NCBI GenBank assembly: GCA_015698305.1
Contig: CP048620.1
Span: 499,885 to 563,884 of the forward strand
Length of the DNA stretch: 64,000 nt
Direction: 5' to 3'
DNA from: Candidatus Nitrohelix vancouverensis
Lineage (GTDB): Bacteria > Nitrospinota > Nitrospinia > Nitrospinales > VA-1
A model generated the notes under the pieces. That model was not told the origin of the DNA. It worked only from the letters and a program-made list of their open reading frames with translations, and made no database searches. This document shows, in pieces, positions 9,071 to 17,322 of this stretch (positions are counted from its first letter, which is position 1; each line of letters begins with the position of its first letter). A program made the position numbers and the translations under genes.

Positions 9071-10054
9071 TTGGATTATAAAGAACTCCCAGATGAATCC
9101 AAACTTCTGCCATCCCTTTCACAGAAGTACACGAAGGTAAATTGGATGCATCCCTTATTGCCAGAATTGTTTCAGTATTCATATAATAAGGCGCTATCGT
9201 TATTCTGGACTCACACCCATTTTTCAAAGAGGGTGCGGCGCAAACTCACCTTGAAAGAAGTTTATTGTATGTGGCAATGGTTCAGGAATTATCAGCGGAA
9301 AAAAATACTGGCGACTCCTTTCCCCAGCGCCTGGGAAAAGCAGGTTCAGAAAAACCTTCAATACTACCAACATCTCACCCTTGATGAAAAAAAGCGCCTG
9401 CAGGAGCTCATCCAAATCTTTATCGCAGAAAAAACCTGGTCGGGTTGCAATGGCCTGATATTAACGGATGAAATTCGCGTCACCATTGCCGCCCATGCCT
9501 GCCTGCTCATCCTTGCCCTGCCTAACGATTCCTATCGCAATGTGGAATCTATTTACGTTTACCCGACCACCGTATTTTCACCCGAGAGCAAGGTCGGATT
9601 CTTCGAAGTCGTCACCAACCCCGTGCGCGGCCCCATGCCCATTCTTGGCGAAGCGCATCATCACGGCGGACCGGTGATACTCGTCTGGGATGAAGTGAAG
9701 AAAGAAACCCGCCACCCCGAATACGGACACAATGTGGTCTATCACGAATTCGCCCATAAACTGGACATGCTCGACGACAGCGCCGACGGCACCCCGCCGC
9801 TGGCGAGTCGCGAAGAATATCAACGCTGGACTGAAGTCTGCTCGAAAGAATATCTGGAACTATGCGAGCAAGTGGAACAGGGAGAGGAACTGTTCTTTGA
9901 CAGTTATGCGGCAACGGACGAGGCGGAATTTTTTGCGGTGGCGACGGAGCATTTCTTTTGCGAACCAAAAGACATGAAGCTCTACCATCCGGAACTCTAT
10001 CAGGTCCTGCAGAGTTTCTATCGCCAGGACCCGGCGACGAGAAGCTCCACTTGA
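9071..10054 (+). CDS. mtfA: MtfA-like zinc-dependent peptidase (M90 family)
   Basis: Cytoplasmic metallopeptidase related to E. coli MtfA, which binds the repressor Mlc and has aminopeptidase activity. The zinc motif HEFAH (H225, E226, H229 counted from the TTG start) is followed by KLDMLDDSADGTPPL, which is typical of the family. The downstream Glu region DSYAATDEAEFFAV and the terminal FYRQDP also match. The length of 327 aa exceeds E. coli MtfA (265) because of an N-terminal extension. The start is uncertain: the frame opens with TTG at 9071 without a clear ribosome site, and an ATG at 9146 is an alternative that keeps the catalytic domain. Confidence 0.88.
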   Translation: MDYKELPDESKLLPSLSQKYTKVNWMHPLLPELFQYSYNKALSLFWTHTHFSKRVRRKLTLKEVYCMWQWFRNYQRKKILATPFPSAWEKQVQKNLQYYQHLTLDEKKRLQELIQIFIAEKTWSGCNGLILTDEIRVTIAAHACLLILALPNDSYRNVESIYVYPTTVFSPESKVGFFEVVTNPVRGPMPILGEAHHHGGPVILVWDEVKKETRHPEYGHNVVYHEFAHKLDMLDDSADGTPPLASREEYQRWTEVCSKEYLELCEQVEQGEELFFDSYAATDEAEFFAVATEHFFCEPKDMKLYHPELYQVLQSFYRQDPATRSST

Positions 10055-10061
10055 CATAAAA

Positions 10062-10439
10062 TCAAGCGGGTGATCTTTTTACTCCGATCGAAACATCCAG
10101 AACGATATCTGTGTAAGGGACGCGAGGAATGATTTTACCGCTGACTCCTTTCTTGAGCCGAACCAGGCCATAACGTTCCATGGTGTGAAGGGTGCGCGAT
10201 AAATTTGATTTGGCGCGTCCTGATAGTTCTGCAAGCTCTGCAAGTGAACCCGGATTTTTTTCCAGGATAAGGTCGAGCAAAACCCGGTTCCTGTCAGACA
10301 AAATTTTGGCAAAGCTCTCCATGGACGTAAACCACACTTTCGGGTCATTACGCTTCGGATTAATTTTCCCGCTGGCAATAGCCAAGGTGCGCGCCTTCAT
10401 TTCACCATAATTAGCAATTCCAATTTTTAATGTACTCAT
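10062..10439 (-). CDS. Winged-helix DNA-binding protein, orphan TumA-type (HVO_A0114-like) antitoxin
   Basis: A 125-residue protein with a MarR-like helix-turn-helix in its second half (SLAELAELSGRAKSNLSRTL, then YGLVRLKKG). It resembles the HVO_A0114/TumA family of DNA-binding antitoxins, normally encoded directly downstream of a TumE (DUF6516-like) toxin. The ATG at 10439 is chosen over a longer open frame because AAAGGA stands 5' of it and because it overlaps, as ATGA, the stop of the preceding toxin remnant. That is the usual coupling in this family. Here the toxin is almost entirely missing, so the gene may be an orphan regulator. Family assignment is by pattern recognition. Confidence 0.7.
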   Translation of the reverse strand: MSTLKIGIANYGEMKARTLAIASGKINPKRNDPKVWFTSMESFAKILSDRNRVLLDLILEKNPGSLAELAELSGRAKSNLSRTLHTMERYGLVRLKKGVSGKIIPRVPYTDIVLDVSIGVKRSPA

Positions 10440-10522
10440 TGGATGATTCCTTTCTCTTTTAAAACCTGATCCACTTCTGCCCAGAAATCTGCCAGTAACG
10501 AAGCGACAGGTCTGGCGCGCTC
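10436..10522 (-). pseudogene. C-terminal remnant of a TumE-like toxin gene
   Basis: Directly after the marC stop codon, in the same frame, 28 sense codons encode ERARPVASLLADFWAEVDQV plus LKEKGIIQ, ending in a TGA that overlaps the antitoxin ATG. The LLADFWAEV pattern resembles the C-terminus of TumE toxins as I recall the family. There is no start codon and no upstream coding region; the marC stop abuts the fragment. I read this as the tail left after a deletion that fused the marC 3' end to the toxin-antitoxin operon. Confidence 0.55.
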
Positions 10523-11131
10523 TCACAAATTGAAATATTCCTTGATGCCCGCAAGGGTGTTGGTGGTGGCGACGGCGGCGAGGATCAGGCCCATCACCCG
10601 GCTGACGACGCTGGCGCCGCTACTCCCTATGAGCCGATTGATCCAGTTGGAAGCCAGCATCAGGATGTAAGCGATGAGCAGGACCAATAACATCATTCCC
10701 ACAGTTTGCGCCTGCTCGGAGATATTGAAACGCGAGTTTTCGGTCATCAACACCGCGGCCAGCATGGCTCCAGGCCCTGCAATGGAAGGGACGGCTAAAG
10801 GAAAAATGGCGGTTTCTTTTTTACACTCCACCAGTCGCACTTCTTCTTCCGGCTTGCTTTCGCCAAAGATCATCGTCAATGCAAACAGGAACAGCACGAT
10901 CCCACCCGCAACCTGAAAGGCTGAAAGCGGAATCTGCATCGCTGTCAAAATAATCTCACCGGCTATCACAAAGAACAACAGGATCCCGGCGGAGGCCAGC
11001 GTCGAATAAAGAGCGATCTTGCGTTTCGCGGCGTCGTCAAATTTTTTTGTCACGGCGATGAAGACGGGGACCGTTCCAATGGGGTCTATGACAGCGAAGA
11101 AAAATATGAATGTCGCTACAAAATCTATCAT
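10523..11131 (-). CDS. MarC family integral membrane protein
   Basis: A 202-residue inner-membrane protein with six predicted hydrophobic segments. The family hallmark is near the N-terminus, FFFAVIDPIGTVPVFIAVT, and PLAVPSIAGPGAM marks the pseudo-repeat in the second half. MarC proteins were once thought to confer multiple antibiotic resistance. Their transport substrate is unknown; a few homologues are annotated as neutral amino acid transporters. The ATG at 11131 is preferred to the TTG six bases earlier because AGGAA lies six bases 5' of it. The 3' end is fused without spacer to a toxin-gene remnant. Confidence 0.9.
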   Translation of the reverse strand: MIDFVATFIFFFAVIDPIGTVPVFIAVTKKFDDAAKRKIALYSTLASAGILLFFVIAGEIILTAMQIPLSAFQVAGGIVLFLFALTMIFGESKPEEEVRLVECKKETAIFPLAVPSIAGPGAMLAAVLMTENSRFNISEQAQTVGMMLLVLLIAYILMLASNWINRLIGSSGASVVSRVMGLILAAVATTNTLAGIKEYFNL

Positions 11132-11284
11132 GGGCAATTCCTCGCTGTAATTTGAAACGTTTCAATCTCCTACGATGCAAGGTTAATTGAAACGCAAGAC
11201 GCCGACAAGCGAAATCCCGCGCCTGTCTTGCGCCATCGGATCGGGCAAGACTTCAGCACGAAAGCGCGATGTCGCGCGATCTAT

Positions 11285-11390
11285 TGCAAAGGGCCGCTAC
11301 AAGCGGCTCAGCGCCGGGAAAATTCAGACTGTGATCCTTCGACCTCTGGTTTCTCCATCAGTCTGCCGCGACACGCGGCTCAGCGCGGGT
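11285..11390. repeat. Pair of REP-like small hairpins upstream of marC
   Basis: The 248-base gap between marC and the next gene holds no credible coding sequence. It does hold two short hairpins of one design: GCCGCT-ACA-AGCGGC at about 11294 and GCCGCG-ACA-CGCGGC at about 11365. Each has a 6-bp stem and an ACA loop, and each is followed by the same TCAGCGC tail. Compensatory stem changes between the copies indicate that the fold, not the sequence, is kept. The second copy reaches into the 3' end of the flanking gene. Confidence 0.55.
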
Positions 11391-12102
11391 TTTGCTGGAG
11401 GTATTCTCTTTTTTGCAGGACGCGATAGAGTTTTCCCGCTTCCGTTTTCACCTGCATGGCTTTGGGTAAGTGCGCCAGGTCTTCGGGCTTCTTGATTTCG
11501 TGTCGCGTCAACAGCGCGCGGAAGCTGGGGTCGTGAAAAATTTCTTCGGGGATGGCGGAGCGGAAAGTATCTCCCAGCAGGAGTTCGAGCTGGGCCTTTG
11601 TGTAGGGGATGCGCTCTTTGGCCCAGATTTTTTTCTGAATGCGTTTGGCGGGTCGGTAGGCGAATCCCCCGGGGCTTTTGTTTTCCTGCGCGAGGGCTTG
11701 CCCTTCATCCACAATTTCCATATCTCCGGTTCGGTCGAGGATCATCACCTTGCCCAGCGGGTTGGATCCGATCTCCACCGTGCTGTAGTTGACCAGCAGG
11801 CGACGAATGGCGGAGGGCCAGTCGGGCTGGTTGATGTCTGCGCTGATGAGGTCCAGTCCCAAATGCCCGGCGACCCTGAATTTCACTCCCGTGACCTGTT
11901 CCAGCGCCTGCGCTACATCGAACAGTTTCTGATCTTTCACTTGAATGGCGACGCCATTGGCAGTTTGTGCGATGGTTCCCACCTTGGGGAAGCCCGGTCC
12001 ATGCCCGGAAACGAATGACGCTCCCGTTAGGCTCAGCGCTCCGGCGAGGCACAAAATTTTCAGAAGATGCGGCGCTCTTATAAAGAATAGATTCATTTTC
12101 AT
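11380..12102 (-). CDS. Exported protein with secretin/TonB short N-terminal (STN)-like domain
   Basis: A 240-residue protein with a signal peptide (hydrophobic core LLKILCLAGALSLTGASF, cleavage likely near SGHG). Residues about 45-125 resemble an STN-type fold: VAIQVKDQKLFDVAQALEQV followed by the alternating beta pattern ending in KVMILDRTG. Such domains occur at the periplasmic end of secretins and TonB receptors, but here no barrel follows. The rest is charged and helical. I do not recognise a specific family or function. A periplasmic location is supported by the leader. The divergent region at its start is AT-rich and probably carries promoters for both directions. Confidence 0.65.
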   Translation of the reverse strand: MKMNLFFIRAPHLLKILCLAGALSLTGASFVSGHGPGFPKVGTIAQTANGVAIQVKDQKLFDVAQALEQVTGVKFRVAGHLGLDLISADINQPDWPSAIRRLLVNYSTVEIGSNPLGKVMILDRTGDMEIVDEGQALAQENKSPGGFAYRPAKRIQKKIWAKERIPYTKAQLELLLGDTFRSAIPEEIFHDPSFRALLTRHEIKKPEDLAHLPKAMQVKTEAGKLYRVLQKREYLQQNPR

Positions 12103-12177
12103 GTTTCGGCGATTTAAGGTTTCGCTGTGAACAGCCCGGCTATTCTACAATAAATTTTTTCGGGGACCACTCGCTAA

Positions 12178-12423
12178 TTTTTTGAAAATTATCAAAAATT
12201 GGCACAATCGCCGCATCTAGTTGAAATTTTTGACATTAATGGCAAATAGACCTGATAAACCGGAGTTTTTTACTGCAAAAACGACCTTTTTGGGGTAGTT
12301 TAATCAAGCTATTTGCAATAAAAGCCTATTTGGTCACTTTAGGATACAGCATTTTCTCAATCAACGCTTTTCAGTCTGTCCATAGATTATTTATATATCT
12401 TCACTTTATTAAGGAAACCTCTC
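12178..12423 (+). promoter_or_regulatory. AT-rich intergenic region with an inverted repeat and a weak sigma-54-like motif
   Basis: About 320 bases without a gene separate two exported-protein genes. The region contains the inverted repeat TTTTTGA-aaatta-TCAAAAA at 12178-12198. Next to it is TTGGCACAATCGCCGCA (12199-12215), which keeps the GG-N10-GC spacing of sigma-54 promoters but mismatches the consensus -12 TTGC. A TTGACA hexamer at 12230 has no convincing -10 partner. A good ribosome site AAGGAAACC precedes the ATG of the next gene. Confidence 0.3.
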
Positions 12424-12672
12424 ATGAAATTAAAACTAGTTTTAGCGCTTGCGACGCTTCTGATGATGGCGGCTCCTGCCTTTGCCGGCGACTGCCATTC
12501 AGAACTGGCAGTATTGGACACGCAGTTGGAAAACGCCAACGTCTCGGACGGCGTTAGAAAAGAAGCGACTTATATGCGCGACGAGGCCGAAAAAGCCTGC
12601 ACCGCGGGGAATGAACAGGACGCTCAGGAGCATATCTCCATGGCGCGCAGGGCTTTGGGAATTCAAGGCTAA
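12424..12672 (+). CDS. Small periplasmic protein, unknown function
   Basis: An 82-residue protein with a clear signal peptide (LKLVLALATLLMMAAPAFAG, Ala-X-Ala cleavage before GDCHSE). The mature part is about 60 residues, acidic and helical, with two cysteines (in DCHSE and KACTAG) that could form a disulfide joining two helices. AAGGAAACCTCTC precedes the ATG. It lies 67 bases before the large HYR protein gene in the same direction and may be cotranscribed. I recognise no family. Confidence 0.7.
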   Translation: MKLKLVLALATLLMMAAPAFAGDCHSELAVLDTQLENANVSDGVRKEATYMRDEAEKACTAGNEQDAQEHISMARRALGIQG

Positions 12673-12739
12673 CGAGGCTTGCATCACAAAACATCGCGGA
12701 TCAAACATTTATCTTTAAACAAAACGGGGCGCACGGGGA

Positions 12740-15700
12740 ATGAAATCAAAAACTAATCACTATCTGGTTTTACTACTGACATTATTTTTTATGATCATGG
12801 GAGCGGCGGACGCCTTCGCCACCCATTTTCGTTTCGGACAAATCACCTGGAAAAAAACCGGGCCAACGACGGTGCAGTTCACCGTCACCTCCGCCTGGCG
12901 GAGTTCTTTTGGCGTCCAGCCCACAAGTCAGGTGGTAGAGCTCGGCGATGGAACATGGGGACAAGCTGGCCCCGTTGTCGCCACACTGAGTGATCTGCGC
13001 GGCGAATCTTACAACATCCACACGAACACCTTCAGCAAAACTTACCCTGGAACCGGCCCCTATAGGGCATCAATCGATTCCTGTTGCCGCATCAGCACGC
13101 TGTCTAATGGAAGCGATACCATTTATCGAGTGCAAACCATGGTGGACTTGAGAGGTTCGCAAACCGGCTCAACAATCTCGTCCATCACGCCGCAATTGCA
13201 ATGGCCCCAAGGCCCCAATTCAGTCGCTCTGCCCTTCGCCGATCCGGACAGCAATAACGTAACTTGTTCACTGGCTGCATTGTCAGGCACGACCGACGCG
13301 GGTTACAATACGCATCCGACCGCGGGAGGCAACGCGCTCAGCGTATCGAGCGATTGTGTGGTCTCCTGGGACGCTACTTCAGCCGCCGACAAATCCAAAT
13401 GGGCGCTGCAGGTGGAACTCACAGAAGGCGGCCTCACCTCTGATCTGGATTTTATCATTGAAGTGAACGGTCAACTGGCTTTGAACGAAGCCCCCACCTG
13501 TACCCTGAACGGTCCGGTGAACAGCACGGTTGGCGTGGGTCAGGCGTTTGCGATCTCCGCAACAGGTAACGATCTCGAAGACACGCAGTTGACGATGACC
13601 GCTCTCGGCGTTCCGGCAGGCGCGACTCTGGTCCCGTCGAGCGGAACCACTCAGAACGATCCCTTCAACACGACCTTCAACTTCACGCCAACCACAACCG
13701 GTTCGCATGCGGTCACCATCAACTTCGCGGATTCACAGAATGCGCAAGGTTCCTGTAACTTCTCGCTCAACGTGGTCAACGCGCCGCCGGTGGCGGATGC
13801 GGGAAGCGACCAGAACGTGGATGAAGAAACGAATGCGACTCTGGATGGAACCAACAGCTCCGATCCTTTCGGTCGAACCCTGACTTATAGCTGGGTTCAG
13901 GTAGCAGGCCCTGCAGTGGCGCTCTCCGGTAGCTCTTCGGCGAATCCGTCATTCACCGCGCCTGCGGTGCTGGTCGATACGGTGGCGACTTTTGAGTTGA
14001 CCGTAGACAATGGTTCTTTCACAGACACCGACACCGTCGATGTCACCATCGTCAACACCAACACGCCTCCGGTCGCCGATGCGGGTCCGGATCAAACCGT
14101 GGAGCAGGAAGGCCCGGCGGGTTCGAACGTAACGCTCGACGGCTCGGCTTCTTCCGATGCAGATAACGATCCGCTGACCTACGACTGGTCGGGCGACGCC
14201 ACCGCAAGCGGCGTCAACCCCATCGTTCCATTGGCGGCGGGTACGCACAACATCACCCTCACCGTTAGCGACGGTAGCGAAACCAGCGACGACACGGTAC
14301 AAATCACCGTCGCAGACACCATCGCGCCTGTGATCACCGTGAGTGATCGCACGGTGGAAGTGACAGGACCTACTCAGGCTGTCGATGTTTCTGGCGATGC
14401 CACGGCGACGGATGCTGTCGGCGTTGTGTCTTTGACTAACGATGCGCCTGCAACCTTCAACGCCAACACCACGACTGTGGTGACCTGGACGGCTTGTGAT
14501 GCCGCCGGCAATTGTTCCACCGCCGTTCAAAACGTGACGGTGCAGGACACGACGCCGCCGGTAATCACTGTGACCGACCGAACCGTGGAGGCCACCGGGC
14601 CAACGATGAGCGTTGACATCTCGGCGGATGCCACGGCGACCGACGAGTTCGGCGTTGCATCTCTGACCAACGATGCGCCTGCAACCTTCCCGGCCAACGC
14701 CACGACTGTGGTGACCTGGACGGCGACCGATGCGGCGGGCAACACCTCCACCGCGGTACAGAACGTAACGGTTCAGGACACCATCGCTCCGGTCATCACC
14801 ACTACGGATCGTACGGTGGAAGCCACGGGTCCGACGATGAGCATTGACATCTCAGCGGACGCTTCGGCGACGGATGCTGTCGGCGTGGTCTCACTGACCA
14901 ACGATGCGCCTGCAACCTTCCCCGCCAACGCCACGACCGTGGTGACCTGGACGGCAACCGATGCGGCGGGCAACTCGTCCACCGCGGTGCAAAACGTGAC
15001 GGTTCAGGACACCATCGCTCCGGTAGTCACTGCGACGGATCGTACGGTGGAAGCGACAGGACCGACGATGGCCATCAACATTTCAGCGGACGCTTCGGCG
15101 ACGGATGCTGTTGGAGTCGTCTCTCTGACCAACGATGCGCCTGCAACGTTTGCCGCCAACTCCACAACCGTGGTGACCTGGACGGCGACCGATGCGGCAG
15201 GCAACTCGTCCACCGCAGTGCAAAACGTAACGGTTCAGGATACGATCGCTCCCGCTCTCGCAGCTCCGGCTGATGTAACGACGGGCGCTACGGGAACCCT
15301 GACTACGGTTGCTCTCGGCTCGCCGACTGCAACCGACGCTGTCGGCGTTGTTAGCTTGACCAACGACGCTCCAGCCGCAGGCTTCCCGGTCGACTCCACG
15401 ACCACCGTCACCTGGACCGCCTCAGACGCGGCGGGCAACACCTCGACCGCTACGCAGGTGGTAACGGTTCGTCCTTTCGATCTCGATATCAACATTTTCA
15501 AAACCAAGTTGAAAATTCATCGAGGCGACAGCGACAAGGATAAGGATAAGGACAAAGACAAGGACAATGATCGAGGGCCGAAAGACTGGTTGCAGATCGA
15601 TGGAAAATTCACTGAATTTTCCAACGGCGACGGCCTGAACTGGCTCACCGATCCGGTTGTCATCACCTTGAACGGCTTCACCTGGAACTTGCCTCCAGGC

Positions 15701-16021
15701 TCCTTCACTGTTAAAGGAGGAGACAGAGACAAGGACAAGGATAAAGATCGAGACCGGGGCGTTACCTACACCTACAAAGGCGGACACAGCGGCCTTACCG
15801 AGGTGAAGGTGGATAGAAACGGTAAATTCAAACTCAAGGTCAAACGCACCGACCTGAGCGGACTGTCCTATTCCACGCCGATTCCTTTCTCTGTCACCGT
15901 CGGAAATGACTTTGGAGAAACCGATGTTTCCTTCAATACTCGAAGGGGCAACGATGGCGACAAAGACAAGGATGACGATAAGGGAAAGAAAAGTAAGAAA
16001 AAGTCTGGTAAAAGGAGATAG
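12740..16021 (+). CDS. Large secreted HYR/PKD repeat protein
   Basis: A 1093-residue exported protein with signal peptide MKSKTNHYLVLLLTLFFMIM then GAADAFA. Residues about 25-250 form a unique N-terminal domain beginning THFRFGQITWKK, seen at the head of some bacterial surface proteins. PKD/Ig-like modules follow to about residue 525. Then come four or five HYR-type repeats of 77 residues, each with an APVIT...DRTVEATGPT...ATDAVGVVSLTNDAPATF...VVTWTATDAAGN pattern. The C-terminal 180 residues carry two DKDKDKD-type acidic-basic tracts and a lysine-rich tail ending KKKSGKRR. No membrane anchor or sorting motif is visible. An adhesive or matrix role is likely. A perfect terminator follows. Confidence 0.85.
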   Translation: MKSKTNHYLVLLLTLFFMIMGAADAFATHFRFGQITWKKTGPTTVQFTVTSAWRSSFGVQPTSQVVELGDGTWGQAGPVVATLSDLRGESYNIHTNTFSKTYPGTGPYRASIDSCCRISTLSNGSDTIYRVQTMVDLRGSQTGSTISSITPQLQWPQGPNSVALPFADPDSNNVTCSLAALSGTTDAGYNTHPTAGGNALSVSSDCVVSWDATSAADKSKWALQVELTEGGLTSDLDFIIEVNGQLALNEAPTCTLNGPVNSTVGVGQAFAISATGNDLEDTQLTMTALGVPAGATLVPSSGTTQNDPFNTTFNFTPTTTGSHAVTINFADSQNAQGSCNFSLNVVNAPPVADAGSDQNVDEETNATLDGTNSSDPFGRTLTYSWVQVAGPAVALSGSSSANPSFTAPAVLVDTVATFELTVDNGSFTDTDTVDVTIVNTNTPPVADAGPDQTVEQEGPAGSNVTLDGSASSDADNDPLTYDWSGDATASGVNPIVPLAAGTHNITLTVSDGSETSDDTVQITVADTIAPVITVSDRTVEVTGPTQAVDVSGDATATDAVGVVSLTNDAPATFNANTTTVVTWTACDAAGNCSTAVQNVTVQDTTPPVITVTDRTVEATGPTMSVDISADATATDEFGVASLTNDAPATFPANATTVVTWTATDAAGNTSTAVQNVTVQDTIAPVITTTDRTVEATGPTMSIDISADASATDAVGVVSLTNDAPATFPANATTVVTWTATDAAGNSSTAVQNVTVQDTIAPVVTATDRTVEATGPTMAINISADASATDAVGVVSLTNDAPATFAANSTTVVTWTATDAAGNSSTAVQNVTVQDTIAPALAAPADVTTGATGTLTTVALGSPTATDAVGVVSLTNDAPAAGFPVDSTTTVTWTASDAAGNTSTATQVVTVRPFDLDINIFKTKLKIHRGDSDKDKDKDKDKDNDRGPKDWLQIDGKFTEFSNGDGLNWLTDPVVITLNGFTWNLPPGSFTVKGGDRDKDKDKDRDRGVTYTYKGGHSGLTEVKVDRNGKFKLKVKRTDLSGLSYSTPIPFSVTVGNDFGETDVSFNTRRGNDGDKDKDDDKGKKSKKKSGKRR
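14320..15470 (+). repeat. 231-bp in-frame tandem repeats (HYR modules)
   Basis: Successive copies of a 231-bp unit (77 codons) start near 14532, 14765, 14996 and 15227, recognisable by the recurring GTAACGGTTCAGGACACCAT. The central three copies are nearly identical at DNA level while the outermost copies have diverged. This indicates recent homogenisation or expansion by recombination inside the gene. Assemblies from short reads may collapse the array. Confidence 0.9.
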
Positions 16022-16044
16022 TCTTTTTTAAACTCTAGCAATCG

Positions 16045-16076
16045 GGGGGAGGGGCTTCGCCCCTCCCCCTTTTTTT
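16045..16076 (+). terminator. Rho-independent terminator after the HYR protein gene
   Basis: A perfect 10-bp stem GGGGGAGGGG / CCCCTCCCCC with a CTTCG loop is followed by seven T. It lies 24 bases after the stop codon of the HYR protein and separates it from the next exported PKD protein gene. Confidence 0.92.
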
Positions 16077-16091
16077 AATTGATCACTACTT

Positions 16092-16904
16092 ATGCTGATA
16101 CGAATTCTATCCATCGTCCTGCTGGTTTTGTCTGCCGCTCCGCTCCACGCGGAACCGAAACCGTCGACCAACAATCCCCCCGTCGCCAACGCAGGCGAAG
16201 ACATCACCGGTCGGCAGGGAAGCTCCATCACGCTCAACGGCTCCGCCAGCCACGATCCCGACGGCGACAATTTCTCCTATCGCTGGAGTCAACTGACCGG
16301 CGACAAAGTCGAGCTGAAAAGCGCGAATTCGCCCACGCCCTATTTCGACGTGCCGCCCATTAAACCCGGCGGCGGTATCTTCATTTTCAAACTGGAAGTC
16401 ACAGATGATAACAAGGACGACCCGAAAACCTCGACGCCTGATACGGTCATCGTCCATGTCGCCAGCGACATCGACCCGCCGAATTGCAAACGCGCGCTAC
16501 CTAGCAAAGTCAGCCTGCGCCCGCTTGATTCCAAAATGCACGCCATCAAAATCAAGAATGTCGTCGATGACCGAGACTTTTATAATATTGCCATTCTCGA
16601 TATCGTGAAGGTCACGCAGGACGAGCCGGTGCTGGGCGAGGGCTATGGCAGTAACGGACCCGACGCCGTCATTCAGGTCGCCGACCCTGTGGACTCGGTT
16701 CTGTTACGCGCGGAAGCGGGCAAAGACGGGAATGGCCGCGTCTATCGAATCGATTTCACCGCTACCGACGGTTTTGAAAAATGCGAGGGATCTGTCATGG
16801 TTTCTGTGCCGAACGGACAGAATAAGAATTACGCTGTGGACGATGGGCAAAATTACGATTCCACCAAACCCGGCGAGGCGCCCAGCTTGACGCTGGACCC
16901 ATAA
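16092..16904 (+). CDS. Secreted PKD-domain protein
   Basis: A 270-residue exported protein with signal peptide (LIRILSIVLLVLSAAPLHAE). Residues about 28-120 form a PKD domain with the typical NPPVANAGEDITGRQGSSIT start, a DPDGDNFSYRWSQL core and a VTDDN end. The second half (residues 125-260) is a conserved-looking region with cysteines in PPNCKRAL and FEKCEGS and no recognised family. It probably acts with the large PKD/HYR protein just upstream, although the terminator at 16045 implies its own promoter. The last codons (PSLTLDP) come from the first unit of a 100-bp tandem repeat, so the C-terminus may have been altered by repeat insertion. Confidence 0.8.
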   Translation: MLIRILSIVLLVLSAAPLHAEPKPSTNNPPVANAGEDITGRQGSSITLNGSASHDPDGDNFSYRWSQLTGDKVELKSANSPTPYFDVPPIKPGGGIFIFKLEVTDDNKDDPKTSTPDTVIVHVASDIDPPNCKRALPSKVSLRPLDSKMHAIKIKNVVDDRDFYNIAILDIVKVTQDEPVLGEGYGSNGPDAVIQVADPVDSVLLRAEAGKDGNGRVYRIDFTATDGFEKCEGSVMVSVPNGQNKNYAVDDGQNYDSTKPGEAPSLTLDP

Positions 16905-17180
16905 GGCTAACCCGCATTGCTATCATCCCCTTGGGCGAAATCAGAAAATCTTCGGCTCTTATCAAGCAGATGAAATCTGCCCAGCGTGACGCTGGACTCA
17001 TAACGCTGTCATCTCTCTGCTATCTACCCCTTTAGACGCAACTGAAACGTTTCGGCTTTTATTAAGCAGATGAAATCTGCCCAGCGTGACGCTGGACCCG
17101 CAAAGCTAATCTCGCACTGCTATCAACCCCTTTAAACGCAATTGAAAACTTACGGCTCTAACCAAGCGGGCGAAGTCCGC
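16881..17180 (+). repeat. Tandem 100-bp repeat with paired small hairpins (three units)
   Basis: Units begin at 16881, 16980 and 17080 and the array ends at 17180, giving lengths of 99, 100 and 100 bases. Each unit starts CCCAGCNTGACGCTGG (hairpin CCAGCG-TGA-CGCTGG) and ends with GCAGATGAAATCTGC, a 6-bp stem with a GAA loop. In the third unit the end hairpin is GCGGGCGAAGTCCGC, covaried in the stem. The first unit overlaps the stop region of the PKD gene. The last merges into a larger hairpin with arms CGGCTCTA and TAGAGCCG. The layout resembles REP/BIME elements. Confidence 0.85.
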
Positions 17181-17202
17181 CCGACTTGATAGAGCCGCAA
17201 GA

Positions 17203-17295
17203 CTAGTCAAAAATTTTCCCTGAAGCTAGAACCGCTCCCGTCGCAATCAGGGATAGGACAACAATCACCGTAATCAAATAGATGTCAGTCAGCAT
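17203..17295 (-). CDS. Tiny single-span membrane protein (30 aa)
   Basis: Encodes MLTDIYLITVIVVLSLIATG plus AVLASGKIFD. The sequence has one transmembrane helix (residues 5-24) and a short basic-acidic tail. An excellent ribosome site, GAGGAGG, lies six bases before the ATG. It follows the 43-residue membrane protein by 27 bases and is surely co-transcribed with it. Such pairs are often accessory subunits of respiratory or transport complexes, but I recognise no family. The next base features downstream are the 100-bp hairpin repeats. Confidence 0.75.
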   Translation of the reverse strand: MLTDIYLITVIVVLSLIATGAVLASGKIFD

Positions 17296-17322
17296 AGCGC
17301 TCACCTCCTCGAAAATTCACGA

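Noticed and set aside
12199-12215. Sigma-54-type promoter TTGGCACAATCGCCGCA
   Set aside because: Spacing is right but the -12 element mismatches TTGC at two bases; not claimed as a promoter.
12230-12258. TTGACA-N17-TGATAA as a sigma-70 promoter
   Set aside because: The -10 hexamer matches TATAAT at only two of six positions.
13949-15507. Long open frames on the minus strand inside the HYR protein gene
   Set aside because: They mirror the 231-bp repeats and arise from the periodic GC-rich codons; no ribosome sites and no protein-like composition.
16881-17180. CRISPR array
   Set aside because: The 100-bp units have diverged along their length and lack a conserved repeat separated by unique spacers.
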